Source: Streptomyces sp. L2
GTDB taxonomy: Bacteria > Actinomycetota > Actinomycetes > Streptomycetales > Streptomycetaceae
DNA length: 64,000 nt
Direction: 5' to 3'
Assembly: GCF_004124325.1 (NCBI RefSeq)
Contig: NZ_QBDT01000001.1
Location: 7,378,001-7,442,000 of the forward strand
Shown one piece after another: positions 47,805 to 57,739 of the stretch. Under the pieces are notes generated by a model that was not told the origin of the DNA, made no database searches, and was given only the letters and a program-made list of their open reading frames with translations. The position numbers and the translations under genes were made by a program. Position 1 is the first letter of the stretch. Every line of letters begins with the position of its first letter.

Positions 47805-48259
47805 GTGGAGGAACCGGAGAGCTTCCCCGAGGACCTCGCCGACACCCTGGTGCGGATCCAGCGGCTGATCCGCCGGCGCCTGCGCGGCGGGTCGGCCGAG
47901 CCGCGACCGCGCGGGGCCGACGTGGAACTGCTGCGGCTGGTCGAGCACCGGCCCGGCGTCCGCGTCTCCGACGCCGCAGGGCTGCTGCACCTGGCGGACA
48001 ACTCCGTGTCCACCCTCGTCAACCGGCTGGTGCGGGACGGCTATCTGGTGCGGGAGACCGATCCCGCCGACCGGCGCGCCGCCCGGCTGCTGCTGACGGC
48101 GGCCGCCGAGCGGCGACTGGAGGACTGGCGGCGCCGCCGGGCCGAGCTGCTCGGCCGGCAGGTGTCCCGGCTCGACGAGACCGACCGCGAGGCCCTGCGG
48201 GCGGCACTCCCCGCGCTGCGCAGACTGGCCCTCGCCCTGCACGAGGAGGCCGAGGACAC

Positions 48260-48263
<4 letters not shown>
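47805..48263 (+). CDS. MarR-family transcriptional regulator
   Basis: A 152-residue protein with the winged-helix MarR core (AAGLLHLADNSVSTLVNRLVRDGYLVRETDPADRRAARLLLT). The start is GTG 47805 with GAGG immediately before it, so the transcript may be leaderless or nearly so. The palindrome just upstream is its likely operator. Its stop overlaps the ABC ATPase start (ATGA). It probably represses the exporter until an inducing drug or metabolite binds. Confidence 0.92.
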
Positions 48264-49102
<839 letters not shown>

Positions 49103-49985
49103 GGGAACCGAGCTGCTGCTCCGTCCGCCGGCGCCCCGCGCGGGCTGGCGGCTCCTGCCCGCCCGGGTCACCGCACTGTGCGCCGTCGAACTGCAGAAAC
49201 TGCGCCACGACCGCACCGAGCTGTACACCCGCGCGATCCAGCCGGCCCTGTGGCTGCTGATCTTCGGCCAGACCTTCACCCGGATCCGGGCGATCCCCAC
49301 CGGCGGCATCCCCTACCTCGACTTTCTGGCGCCCGGCATCATCGCCCAGTCCGCGATGTTCATCGCCATCTTCTACGGCATCCAGATCATCTGGGAGCGG
49401 GACGCGGGCATCCTCAACAAGCTCCTCGTCACGCCGACCCCGCGCTCGGCACTGATCACCGGAAAGGCGTTCGCGGCCGGCGTGAAGTCGCTGATCCAGG
49501 CGATCGTCGTGATCGTCATCGCCGCCCTGCTCGGCGTCGCCCTCACCTGGAACCCGCTGCGCCTGCTCGGCGTGGCCGCCGCCGTCGTCCTCGCCGCCGT
49601 GTTCTTCTCGTGCCTGTCGATGACCATCGCCGGCATCGTCCTCAGCCGGGACCGGCTCATGGGCATCGGTCAGGCCATCACCATGCCGCTGTTCTTCGGA
49701 TCCAACGCCCTCTACCCCGTCTCGGTGATGCCCGGCTGGCTCCAGGCCGTCAGCAAGGTCAACCCGCTCAGCCACGAGGTCGACGCGCTGCGCGGGCTGC
49801 TGATCGGCGCGCCCGCGCACCTCGCCGGCGACTTCGGCGTCCTCGCGGTGGCCGCCGTCCTCGGCATCACCGCGGCCTCGTCCCTGCTCGGCCGGCTCGC
49901 CCGCTGATCTTGCCGCGGACGTGATGTGCGGCACGCGGCGCGCACCGACCCGGGCGGCCGGGGGCGGATTCTTCCTGGGCAGCGC

Positions 49986-50000
49986 TTGATCAGCGATCAA
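49986..50000. repeat. Short dyad TTGATC-agc-GATCAA
   Basis: A perfect 6-bp inverted repeat with a 3-base loop lies in the 189-bp gap between the ABC permease and the gene at 50097, about 97 bp before that gene. It extends imperfectly to GCTTGATC / GATCAAAGC. It could be an operator or the weak terminator of the ABC operon. Confidence 0.4.
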
Positions 50001-50096
50001 AGCGGGCGAACCCCCTGGCCACAGCGCATTCCGCTCATTTGACAGTGCGCTGAGCACACAGATAGACAGCAGCTCTCGAAGGTCGAGAGGGGCACT

Positions 50097-50621
50097 GTGT
50101 ACGAGCCGAACGTGGTCGGGGACTGGCACGAGTACGACGAGCATGCCGGTCTGCGGGTCCGCGTCCATCGCCTGGAGGCCGCCGAGCCGCCGCGCGGACG
50201 TGACGACGCCGCCGCCGGCCTGACGTACTTCAGTGTCCGGATCACCGTGGAGAACCGCGGCGCGCGCCACCTCGGCATCCACCTGGAGGACGGCCAGACC
50301 GACGTCCGGGTCGGCCCCGACGGGGAGGGCGCCTTCATCGACTGGCGCAACTCCCAGTTCATCGAGGGCTTCGACGTCTACCCCCTGCGCCGGGCCACCG
50401 CCGTCCTCTACGCCGCCGCCCCGGAGGCCTCCCTCGCTCACGTCGACGTCCAGGTGCAGCTGCGGGTCGACGACGAGTGGAGCGACCGCCGGCTGTGGAC
50501 GGGCGGCATCGGCGTCCTGGAGGGCACCGCGGCGACCGCGACGGCGACCGGCGGCCCGGGCAGCCTGGCCCACCAGGTCAGCGCCTTCCTCAAGGACCAG
50601 ACGGAACCCGGCCCCGCCTGA
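50097..50621 (+). CDS. Hypothetical protein, probable beta-sandwich
   Basis: A 174-residue protein starting with GTG 50097 after GAGAGGGG. It has no signal peptide or membrane segment. Alternating hydrophobic strands such as LTYFSVRITVENRGARHLGI and VDVQVQLRVDDEW suggest a DUF4352- or immunoglobulin-like beta-sandwich. The last ~35 residues are Gly/Ala/Thr-rich. I do not recognise a family with certainty, and the neighbours give no clue. Confidence 0.8.
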   Translation: MYEPNVVGDWHEYDEHAGLRVRVHRLEAAEPPRGRDDAAAGLTYFSVRITVENRGARHLGIHLEDGQTDVRVGPDGEGAFIDWRNSQFIEGFDVYPLRRATAVLYAAAPEASLAHVDVQVQLRVDDEWSDRRLWTGGIGVLEGTAATATATGGPGSLAHQVSAFLKDQTEPGPA

Positions 50622-50703
50622 CGACCCGCGCGGAGCTGCCTGACGGCCCGCCCGGGCCCCGGCTGACGACCCGCCACCGCGCCCGTACCGGCGCCGTGCG
50701 CCG

Positions 50704-51639
50704 TCAGTGCGGGATGCCGTCGATGATCTCCCGTGCGCCCTGACGCAGCAGCGCCACGGCGACCGAGGTGCCGAGCGTGGCCGGGTCGAGGCGGCCCGCC
50801 CATTCGTGGGCGTTCAGGCGGGTCTTGCCGTCCGGGGTGAACACGCAGGCCCGCAGGGACAGTTCGCCGCCGCGGTCCACCCGGGCGTACCCGGCGATCG
50901 GGCTGTTGCAGTGGCCCTGCAGCACATGCAGGAACATGCGCTCGGCCGTCGCCTCCCGGTGCGTGCGGGGATCACCGAGCCCGCTGACCGCGTCGATCAG
51001 CGCCGTGTCGTCCTGACGGCACTGCAGCGCCAGGATGCCCGCGCCGATCGGCGGCATCATCGTCTCCGGCGACAGCACCTCGCTGATCACGTCCCGGCGG
51101 CCGATCCGCTCCAGACCGGACACCGCCAGCAGCAGCGCGTCGGCCTCCCCGGCGGCCAGCTTCGCCAGCCGGCGGTTGGCGTTGCCGCGGAACGGCACGC
51201 ACTCCAGCTCCGGGTGGGTGGCGGCGAGCTGGGCGACCCGGCGGACCGAGGAGGTGCCGATCCGGGTGCCCGCGGGCAGCTCGTCCAGGGTCAGGCCGCC
51301 CGGGTGCACCAGCGCGTCCCGGATGTCGTCCCGCTTCAGGAACGCGGCGAACACCGTGCCGGCGGGCAGCGGCCGGTCGGCGGGCACGTCCTTGACGCAG
51401 TGCACCGCGAGATCCGCCTCACCGGCCAGCAGGGCGGCGTCCACCTCCTTGGTGAACGCCCCCTTGCCCTCGACCTGGGAGAGGTCCCCGAGCCACTTGT
51501 CCCCGGTGGTCCGCACCGGTACGACCTCGGTGCGCACTCCGGGGTGCAGGGCGGCCAACTCGGCGCGCACCCGCTCCACTTGGGCCAGGGCCATCGGTGA
51601 GTCACGGGAGACGATACGGATCAGTTCGGGCACGGACAT
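50704..51639 (-). CDS. hemC: Hydroxymethylbilane synthase (porphobilinogen deaminase), divergent
   Basis: A 311-residue protein with the family motifs [26 protein letters not shown], the catalytic Asp in HCVKDVP, GTSSVRR, and the cofactor Cys244 in [12 protein letters not shown]. It joins four porphobilinogens on a dipyrromethane cofactor. The usual RGNVxTRL is RGNANRRL, so it is a distant member. It stands alone, without hemA, hemD or hemB, whereas the housekeeping copy normally lies in a hem cluster. It may be a second copy. The ATG at 51639 is used. Confidence 0.88.
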   Translation of the reverse strand: MSVPELIRIVSRDSPMALAQVERVRAELAALHPGVRTEVVPVRTTGDKWLGDLSQVEGKGAFTKEVDAALLAGEADLAVHCVKDVPADRPLPAGTVFAAFLKRDDIRDALVHPGGLTLDELPAGTRIGTSSVRRVAQLAATHPELECVPFRGNANRRLAKLAAGEADALLLAVSGLERIGRRDVISEVLSPETMMPPIGAGILALQCRQDDTALIDAVSGLGDPRTHREATAERMFLHVLQGHCNSPIAGYARVDRGGELSLRACVFTPDGKTRLNAHEWAGRLDPATLGTSVAVALLRQGAREIIDGIPH

Positions 51640-51738
51640 GGGGCACACCATAGACCCTCGGCCACCTCGAACCGGACCGGGACCGGCCGGCCCGGCGCCG
51701 GGGAGCCGGATTCCGCCGCCGGGGACCGCGCGCCGGGC

Positions 51739-52515
51739 TCAGGCGTTCGGGTCGAACGGGATGCCGGCCGGCTTCGCCGAGGCCAGGTGGGAGGCGAAGT
51801 TCCCGTCCTTCAGGCCGAAGTGGGCGCTGCCGAAGTCGTACGCGCTGAGCTTGTCGCGCAGGCCGGGCGGATAGCCGTTCCAGCCGATGAGCGGCGGGTA
51901 CTGCCAGGTGTGCTTGTCGTTCTCCGGCGGCTCGTCGTTTGTGTTCGCGAGCCGGAAGCAGTGGGTGCCGATGCCGTCCTTGTGGTAGACGACCTTGGCG
52001 TGCGTGCCCTCGAAGCGGACGTCGGAGGCCGGGTGCACGGTGAACGAGCCGTGGTTGGACGTCGAGACGTAGCGGACCTGCCCGTCCTGGACCCACACCA
52101 CCACGTGCTCCCAGTCGTTGCGGTGCCCGAACCAGCTGACGCCGGGCAGCGCCTGGTCCTTCTCGAAGTACAGGCCGTACAGGTATCCGCACCAGCCGTT
52201 GTTGCACTTGTAGCGCGAGTAGCTGTTGGTGTTGTCCAGGTCGGAGGCGTCGTGGCAGTTGCCGTTGAGCGCGCCGGTCGGCTTCAGACCGGGGTTGATG
52301 CTGCCGTCGGAACCGATGGCGGGCGTCGGGTAGCAGCCGTCGGTGTCGTAGTCGAAGGCCGGCTGGTACGTCACCTCGGCCGGCTCGGCGTTGCCGGGCA
52401 GTGCCGGGGGCGGGGCGGCGAAGGCGACGCCGGGGAAGGCGATGACGAGAACGGCGGCACCGGCCAGGCCGGCGAGCCATCTGCGGGAGTGGACACGCGG
52501 CATGCGAGGCGGCAC
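51739..52515 (-). CDS. Secreted NPP1-family (necrosis-inducing-like) protein
   Basis: A 258-residue protein. A signal peptide RRWLAGLAGAAVLVIAFPGVAFA ends at about residue 30. The mature part has the NLP heptapeptide as GHRNDWE followed by HVVVWV, with HDASDLDNTNSYSRYKCNNGWC before it. NLPs (NEP1-like proteins) of oomycetes, fungi and bacteria lyse plant membranes by binding sphingolipids. Here the central His of GHRHDWE is Asn. The GTG at 52515 is chosen because GGAGG lies 6 bases upstream; ATGs at 52503 and 52557 lack a good ribosome site. Confidence 0.87.
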   Translation of the reverse strand: MPPRMPRVHSRRWLAGLAGAAVLVIAFPGVAFAAPPPALPGNAEPAEVTYQPAFDYDTDGCYPTPAIGSDGSINPGLKPTGALNGNCHDASDLDNTNSYSRYKCNNGWCGYLYGLYFEKDQALPGVSWFGHRNDWEHVVVWVQDGQVRYVSTSNHGSFTVHPASDVRFEGTHAKVVYHKDGIGTHCFRLANTNDEPPENDKHTWQYPPLIGWNGYPPGLRDKLSAYDFGSAHFGLKDGNFASHLASAKPAGIPFDPNA

Positions 52516-52633
52516 GAGGGGCCTCCAACAGCGGTGGGGGGCAAGGGAGTTCAGCATGCCGCCCGTGACCCGCACTGCCAAGACTCGCGCATGTCCCGCG
52601 CGCGAAGCCGCGGCAAACGTCCGGCTCCCCGGT

Positions 52634-53635
52634 TCAGGGAGTCCCGCCGAACTCCTCCGGCAGGTCGGCGGCCGACTCCTCCGGGGTGAGGTCCGGGCGC
52701 AGCCGCAGCCAGGACGGCTGGCGCAGCATGCCCGCCCGGGTCCGGATGCTGTAGCTGACCTCGCCGACCAGCCGCGGCCGAACCCAGCGGGCGTCCGCGA
52801 TCCGCGGCACGGGATCGAAGGGGCACCGGTCGGCGGCCACCGCCCGGAGCAGCTCGGCCAGTTCGGCCCGCTCCGCCTCGCTCCACCCGGTGCCCACGCC
52901 GCCGACGTAGCGCAGCCGGCCGCCCGCGCGCTGTCCCACCAGCACCGCGCCGGGCCGGCCGGTCAGCCGGCCCTTGCCGGGCAGCCAGCCGCCGATGACG
53001 ACGTCCTCGCTGCGCATGTTGCGGATCTTGATCCAGGCGCGGGAGCGGACCCCGGGCTCGTACACCGAGTCCAGCCGTTTGCACACCAGCCCCTCCAGAC
53101 CGTGCTCACGGGTGGCCCGCAGCGCCTCGGCGCCGTGCCCCGTCACGGCCCCGGGCGTCGACCAGTGGGGCCCGGCCAGACCCAGCTCCGTCAGCCGGGC
53201 CCGCCGCCGGGTGTACGGCAGCCCGGTCAGCGGCTCCTGAAGGTACGGCACGTCGAACAGCACCAGGTGGACCGGCACCTGGGCGGCCCGGCGGGCGGCC
53301 CGCGCCGGGGCGTGCGCGAGGCCCATCCGGCCCTGCAGCAACTGGAAGTCCGCCCGCCCCCGTTCGTCGAGCGCCAGCACCTCGCCGTCCAGGACCGCCG
53401 GGGTGCGTCCCAGGGCGGCGCCGAGCGGCCGGAGTTCGGGATAGGCGCCGGTGATGTCCTCGCCCGAGCGGGCCCGCAGCCGCACACTGCCGTCCCCGGG
53501 CAGATAGACCATCACCCGCTGCCCGTCCTGCTTCGTCTCGTACGCCCACCGCGCGTCCTGCGCCGCGGGCGGCAGCGCGCCGGGGGTGGCGAGCATGGGC
53601 GGGATGACGGGCAGCGGCGGGGTCAGGGCGGTCAC
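52634..53635 (-). CDS. ATP-dependent DNA ligase (LigC/LigD-ligase type)
   Basis: A 333-residue ligase. Nucleotidyltransferase motif I is KQDGQR near residue 35 (adenylated Lys). Later motifs include LDGEVLALDERG, EGLVCKRLDSVYEPG and WIKIRN. An OB-fold follows (VVIGGWLPGKG...VGGVGTG). This matches the stand-alone ligase domain of LigD, used in bacterial end joining or base-excision repair. It starts with GTG at 53635. A stand-alone phosphoesterase domain of LigD lies 3.4 kb away. Confidence 0.9.
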   Translation of the reverse strand: MTALTPPLPVIPPMLATPGALPPAAQDARWAYETKQDGQRVMVYLPGDGSVRLRARSGEDITGAYPELRPLGAALGRTPAVLDGEVLALDERGRADFQLLQGRMGLAHAPARAARRAAQVPVHLVLFDVPYLQEPLTGLPYTRRRARLTELGLAGPHWSTPGAVTGHGAEALRATREHGLEGLVCKRLDSVYEPGVRSRAWIKIRNMRSEDVVIGGWLPGKGRLTGRPGAVLVGQRAGGRLRYVGGVGTGWSEAERAELAELLRAVAADRCPFDPVPRIADARWVRPRLVGEVSYSIRTRAGMLRQPSWLRLRPDLTPEESAADLPEEFGGTP

Positions 53636-53773
53636 GGCTGAAGATGTCGACCGCTTCCGCCGCCGTCACGCGCGCCGGGGCGCGGGTTCCCCTGAACGGG
53701 TCCGGCCACAAGGGCCGACACCCGCCGTCTACTGTCGAGTAATATCCGGCGGCAGGTCACCCAAGGAGGAACC

Positions 53774-54154
53774 GTGCCACGGTCCGAACGCTCACCCCTG
53801 CTGCTCGCCGGCCTGCTGGCCGCGGCCGGGGTCGCCCACTTCGCCGCACCGCGCCAGTTCGACGCCATCGTCCCGAAGCGGCTGCCCGGCTCGCCCCGCG
53901 CCTGGACGTACGGCAGCGGCGTCGTGGAACTCGCCCTGGCGGCCGGCGTGGCCGCGCCCCGCACCCGGACGGCGGCGGCACGGGCCGCCGCCGCCTTCTT
54001 CGTCGGGGTGTTCCCGGCCAACGTGCAGATGGCCGTCGACTCGCGCCGCGGCCCCGCCCGCCGGCGCACCGCGGCGCTCGCCCGGCTGCCCCTCCAGGTG
54101 CCGCTGGTGCTCTGGGCGCGCGGCATCGCCCGGAACGGGGAGGGGCGGTCGTGA
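53774..54154 (+). CDS. DoxX-like small membrane protein
   Basis: A 126-residue protein with four predicted membrane helices. The segment PRQFDAIVPKRLPGSPRAWTYGSGVVEL and FVGVFPANVQMAV are typical of DoxX-like proteins in actinobacteria. DoxX relatives have been linked to thiol or oxidative-stress complexes. AAGGAGG precedes the GTG at 53774. Its stop overlaps the start of the peroxiredoxin gene by 4 bp, which suggests a joint redox role. Confidence 0.85.
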   Translation: MPRSERSPLLLAGLLAAAGVAHFAAPRQFDAIVPKRLPGSPRAWTYGSGVVELALAAGVAAPRTRTAAARAAAAFFVGVFPANVQMAVDSRRGPARRRTAALARLPLQVPLVLWARGIARNGEGRS

Positions 54155-54618
54155 CGGGACACATCGAGGTCGGCGACACGATCGAGGACTTCGCGCTGCC
54201 GGACGAGGCGGGCACCGTACGGCACCTCACCGAGCTGCTGGCCGACGGGCCGGTGGTGCTGTTCTTCTACCCCGCCGCGCTGACCCCGGGCTGCACCGCC
54301 GAGGCCTGCCACTTCCGCGACCTCGCCGCCGAGTTCGCCGCCGTCGGCGCCCGGCCGGTCGGAATCAGCGGCGACAGCGTCGAACGGCAGCAGGAGTTCG
54401 CCGGGCGCCACACCCTCGGCATGCCCCTCCTCTCCGACGCCGACGGGGCGATCCGCGAACGGTTCGGCGTCCGGCGGGGCTTCTCGCTCGCGCCCACCAA
54501 GCGGGTCACCTTCGTGATCGACCGGGACCGCACCGTGCTGGAGGTCGTCCGCAGCGAACTGCGCATGAACACCCACGCCGACCGGGCCCTGGCGGCCCTG
54601 CGGGCCCGGCAGGGCTGA
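54151..54618 (+). CDS. Peroxiredoxin, BCP/PrxQ type
   Basis: A 155-residue thiol peroxidase. The peroxidatic Cys48 lies in PAALTPGCTAEAC and the resolving Cys53 is five residues later, as in BCP/PrxQ. The family reduces H2O2 and organic peroxides using thioredoxin. The start is GTG 54151 in a GTGA overlap with the DoxX gene, so expression is coupled. Confidence 0.93.
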   Translation: MTGHIEVGDTIEDFALPDEAGTVRHLTELLADGPVVLFFYPAALTPGCTAEACHFRDLAAEFAAVGARPVGISGDSVERQQEFAGRHTLGMPLLSDADGAIRERFGVRRGFSLAPTKRVTFVIDRDRTVLEVVRSELRMNTHADRALAALRARQG

Positions 54619-54639
54619 GCCGCCCGGCGCCCAGGCTTG

Positions 54640-57021
54640 ATGCGCCGCACCGATGGGATCATCCTGGGGCATATGGACCACGTCGCCGCCGTGGCGATCA
54701 TCGATGCCCTGGGCAGGGTGACCGGGTGGAGCGACGGCGCCCGGCTGCTCACCGGCCACCCGGCCGAGGAGGTCGTCGGCCGGGCGGCGGCCGGCCTCCT
54801 CGCCGCGGACGTCCCCGCCGCCGCCCTCGCCGCCCGCACCGGAACCGTCGCCCTGCGTCACCGAGACGGCCACCGGATCGAGCTGACCGTGACCGCCTGC
54901 CCCGTCCTCGGCCCCGACGGCGAACCGGGCGCACATGTCGTCACCGCACACCCGGCCGGCCCACCCGGCGACGGCCTGGCCGCCGAGGCCTTCCAGCAGG
55001 CGTCCATGTCCATGTCGGTCTTCGACCTGCGCCAGCGCTACCTGCGCCTCAACGACGTCGCCTGCCGGGCGATGGGTGTCCGCGAGGACGACCTGGTCGG
55101 GCGGTTCCTCCCCGGCACCGCGGCGGGCGCCGAGCACAGCCAGGGCTTCGTGGACCACCTCCGCCGGGTCGTCGACACCGGCCGGCCCGTCCGCTACGAG
55201 AGCTTCAGCAGCGCCCCCGTCCGCAACCGGGAACACGCCTGGAGCATGGAAATGTGGCCGCTCAGGGACGGCTCGGGCGAGCTCACCGCGGTGGCACTCG
55301 CCGCCTTCGACAGCAGTGAGCAGTACTGGGCGCGCCGCCGGCTCGCCCTGCTCAACGAGGCCGCGACCGCCATCGGAACCACCCTGGACGTCGTCCGCAC
55401 CGCCGAGGAACTCGTCGAACTCCTCGTGCCGCACTACGCCGACTTCGCGAGCGTCGACCTGCTCGACTGGGTCCTCGGCGCCGAGGAGCGGCCCGCGGCG
55501 CCCGACGACGCCGTGGACCTGCGCCGCGTCGCCCACGGCTCCGCCGTCGAGGGCGCTCCCGAGGCCGCCGTCCAGCTCGGCGCCGTCGACTCCTACCCCG
55601 CCGACTCGGCGCCCGCACGCGCGCTGCGCGAGGGCCGGGCCGTGGTCAGCCACGCCGGAGAGCCGGACTTCGTCCGCTGGATGAGCGAACGCGACGCCCG
55701 CTCGCCCGAGACCCGGCCGCTCCGGCACGGCACCCACTCCATGATCTCCGTCCCGCTTCGGGCCCGCGGCACCCGGCTCGGCGTCGTCGTCGGCATCCGC
55801 GACACCCACCCCGACGACTACGGCCCCGACGACACCGTCTTCGCCGAGGAGCTCGCCAGCCGCGCCGCCGTCTGCATCGACAACGCCCGCCGCTTCGCCC
55901 GCGAACGCGGCACCGCCCTCGCCCTCCAGCACAGCCTCCTGCCCCGGGGCCGGCTCCCCGGCCAGGTCGCCGTCGACGTCGCCCACCGCTACCTGCCGTG
56001 CGGGTCCGTCGCCGGGATCGGCGGCGACTGGTTCGACGTCATCCCCCTCTCCGGCAGCCGGGTCGCCCTGGTCGTCGGCGACGTCGTCGGCCACGGCATC
56101 CAGTCCTCCGCCACCATGGGCCGGCTGCGCACCGCCGTACGCACCCTCGCGGACGTGGACCTCGCCCCCGACGAACTCCTCACCCACCTCGACGACCTCG
56201 TCACCCACCTGGGCTCCGACGACACCGGCGAGGAGGTCGCCGAACTCGGTGCGACCTGCCTGTACGCCGTCTACGACCCCGTCTCGCGCCGGCTCTCCCT
56301 GGCCGCCGCCGGCCACCCGGCCCCGGCGCTCGTCCTGCCCGGCGGCACCGCCGAGTTCGTCCCCATGACCGCAGGGCCGCCCCTCGGCGTCGGCGGACTG
56401 CCCTTCGAGGCGACCGAACTGGAACTCCCCGAGGGATCCGTCGTCGCCCTCTACACCGACGGACTCCTCGCGGACCGCGAACGGGACGGCGAGGGGGACA
56501 GCGCGACCGCCGAACTCCGCCGCGCCCTCGGCGCGCCCGCCGACTCCCTGGAATCGCTCAGCGACAACGTGCTCAAGGCCGTCCTGCCCGACCAGCCGAG
56601 CGACGACGTGGCGCTGCTCCTGGTCCGCACCCGAGCGCTCGGCGAAGACCGGGTCGCCACCTGGGACGTGCCGGCCGACCCCGCCCAGGTCGCCGTGTTC
56701 CGGCAGGCCGCCACGGAGCGGCTGGCCGACTGGGGGCTCGACGAGGCCGCCTTCATCACCGAACTCGTCGTCAGCGAACTCGTCACCAACGCCATCCGCT
56801 ACGGCGAGCCGCCCATCAAACTGCGCCTGATCCGCGACCGAGCCCTCACCTGCGAGGTCTCCGACGGCAGCGCCACCTCACCCCATCTGCGCCGGGCCCA
56901 CGCCTACGACGAGGGCGGCCGCGGCCTCCTGCTCGTCGCCCAGCTCACCCAGCGCTGGGGCAGCCGGCAGACGGGCGGCGGCAAGACGATCTGGGCCGAA
57001 CAACCGCTGCCCGGCGACTGA
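54640..57021 (+). CDS. PAS-PAS-GAF-SpoIIE phosphatase-HATPase switch protein
   Basis: A 793-residue multidomain protein with two PAS domains (~10-105, ~115-225) and a GAF domain (~240-415). A PP2C/SpoIIE phosphatase follows (~430-630; GGDWFDVIPL, VVGDVVGHG, LYTDGLLAD, SDDVALLLV). A C-terminal HATPase_c_2 has N-box VSELVTNAIRYG. It should dephosphorylate an anti-anti-sigma factor and may also act as an anti-sigma kinase, combining RsbU- and RsbW-like activities. The ATG at 54640 is used; ATG 54673 is an alternative. It lies 21 bp after the peroxiredoxin gene, so a redox signal is plausible but unproven. Confidence 0.92.
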   Translation: MRRTDGIILGHMDHVAAVAIIDALGRVTGWSDGARLLTGHPAEEVVGRAAAGLLAADVPAAALAARTGTVALRHRDGHRIELTVTACPVLGPDGEPGAHVVTAHPAGPPGDGLAAEAFQQASMSMSVFDLRQRYLRLNDVACRAMGVREDDLVGRFLPGTAAGAEHSQGFVDHLRRVVDTGRPVRYESFSSAPVRNREHAWSMEMWPLRDGSGELTAVALAAFDSSEQYWARRRLALLNEAATAIGTTLDVVRTAEELVELLVPHYADFASVDLLDWVLGAEERPAAPDDAVDLRRVAHGSAVEGAPEAAVQLGAVDSYPADSAPARALREGRAVVSHAGEPDFVRWMSERDARSPETRPLRHGTHSMISVPLRARGTRLGVVVGIRDTHPDDYGPDDTVFAEELASRAAVCIDNARRFARERGTALALQHSLLPRGRLPGQVAVDVAHRYLPCGSVAGIGGDWFDVIPLSGSRVALVVGDVVGHGIQSSATMGRLRTAVRTLADVDLAPDELLTHLDDLVTHLGSDDTGEEVAELGATCLYAVYDPVSRRLSLAAAGHPAPALVLPGGTAEFVPMTAGPPLGVGGLPFEATELELPEGSVVALYTDGLLADRERDGEGDSATAELRRALGAPADSLESLSDNVLKAVLPDQPSDDVALLLVRTRALGEDRVATWDVPADPAQVAVFRQAATERLADWGLDEAAFITELVVSELVTNAIRYGEPPIKLRLIRDRALTCEVSDGSATSPHLRRAHAYDEGGRGLLLVAQLTQRWGSRQTGGGKTIWAEQPLPGD

Positions 57022-57057
57022 CCCGCGGCCCCCGCCGGTGTCTCGCGGGGCCGCCGC

Positions 57058-57663
57058 TCACTCCTCGCCGGCGGCGACCTGCGCGAGGGTGCGCCCGGTG
57101 CGGACGGAGCGGGCCCGCCGGGGGTCGGGGGTGCCGTGGGCGCCGGACCGGGCCGGTCCCTTGCGCACCAGCAGCCATGCCTCCTCCTCGTCCTGTCCGC
57201 TGCGGAACCGGGTGAGGGCGTACTCGCCGTGCAGCTTGGTGCCGTGCAGCCGGAAGCTCGCGTGCCCACGGTCCAGGGACTCCGCGAAGTCCACCGGGCG
57301 GCCCCGGCGGTCATGGCTCAGCGGCTCGTACGTGCCGTTGTCCCACACGATGACGGTCCCGCCGCCGTACTCGCCCTTCGGGATGACCCCTTCGAAGTTC
57401 TCGTACTCCAGCGGATGGTCCTCGGTGGGGACCGCGAGCCGCTTGTCCCCGGGGTCCGAGGACGGGCCCTTGGGCACCGACCAGGACTTCAGGACGTCGT
57501 CGACCTGGAGCCGGAAGTCGAAGTGCATCCGGCGCGCCTCATGGATCTGCACCACGAACCGGGGCTGCCCGCCTTCCCCGTCGGCCGCCTTGCCGGACGG
57601 CTCCCGGGTCCGCTCGAAGTCTCGCTTGCCACGGTACGTCCGCAGCCGGTCCTCCGCCGCCAC
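57058..57663 (-). CDS. Stand-alone LigD-type 3'-phosphoesterase
   Basis: A 201-residue protein of the LigD N-terminal family. Its segments RFVVQIHEARRMHFDFRLQ and SWSVPKGPS carry the conserved His and Asp residues of the Mn-dependent 3'-phosphoesterase site. FEGVIPKGEYGGGTVIVWD and RFRSGQDEEEAWLLVRK follow. It trims 3'-ribonucleotides or 3'-phosphates during end joining. AAGGAGA with a 5-base spacer supports GTG 57663. It is separate from the ligase gene at 52634-53635, and no Ku gene is in the window. Confidence 0.9.
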   Translation of the reverse strand: MAAEDRLRTYRGKRDFERTREPSGKAADGEGGQPRFVVQIHEARRMHFDFRLQVDDVLKSWSVPKGPSSDPGDKRLAVPTEDHPLEYENFEGVIPKGEYGGGTVIVWDNGTYEPLSHDRRGRPVDFAESLDRGHASFRLHGTKLHGEYALTRFRSGQDEEEAWLLVRKGPARSGAHGTPDPRRARSVRTGRTLAQVAAGEE

Positions 57664-57739
57664 CTGCGTCTCCTTCCGTCCGGCGCACGGCCCGTCCGCC
57701 CGCCGCACGGCTCCGGGTACCCGCATGGCGCGGCAGGGT

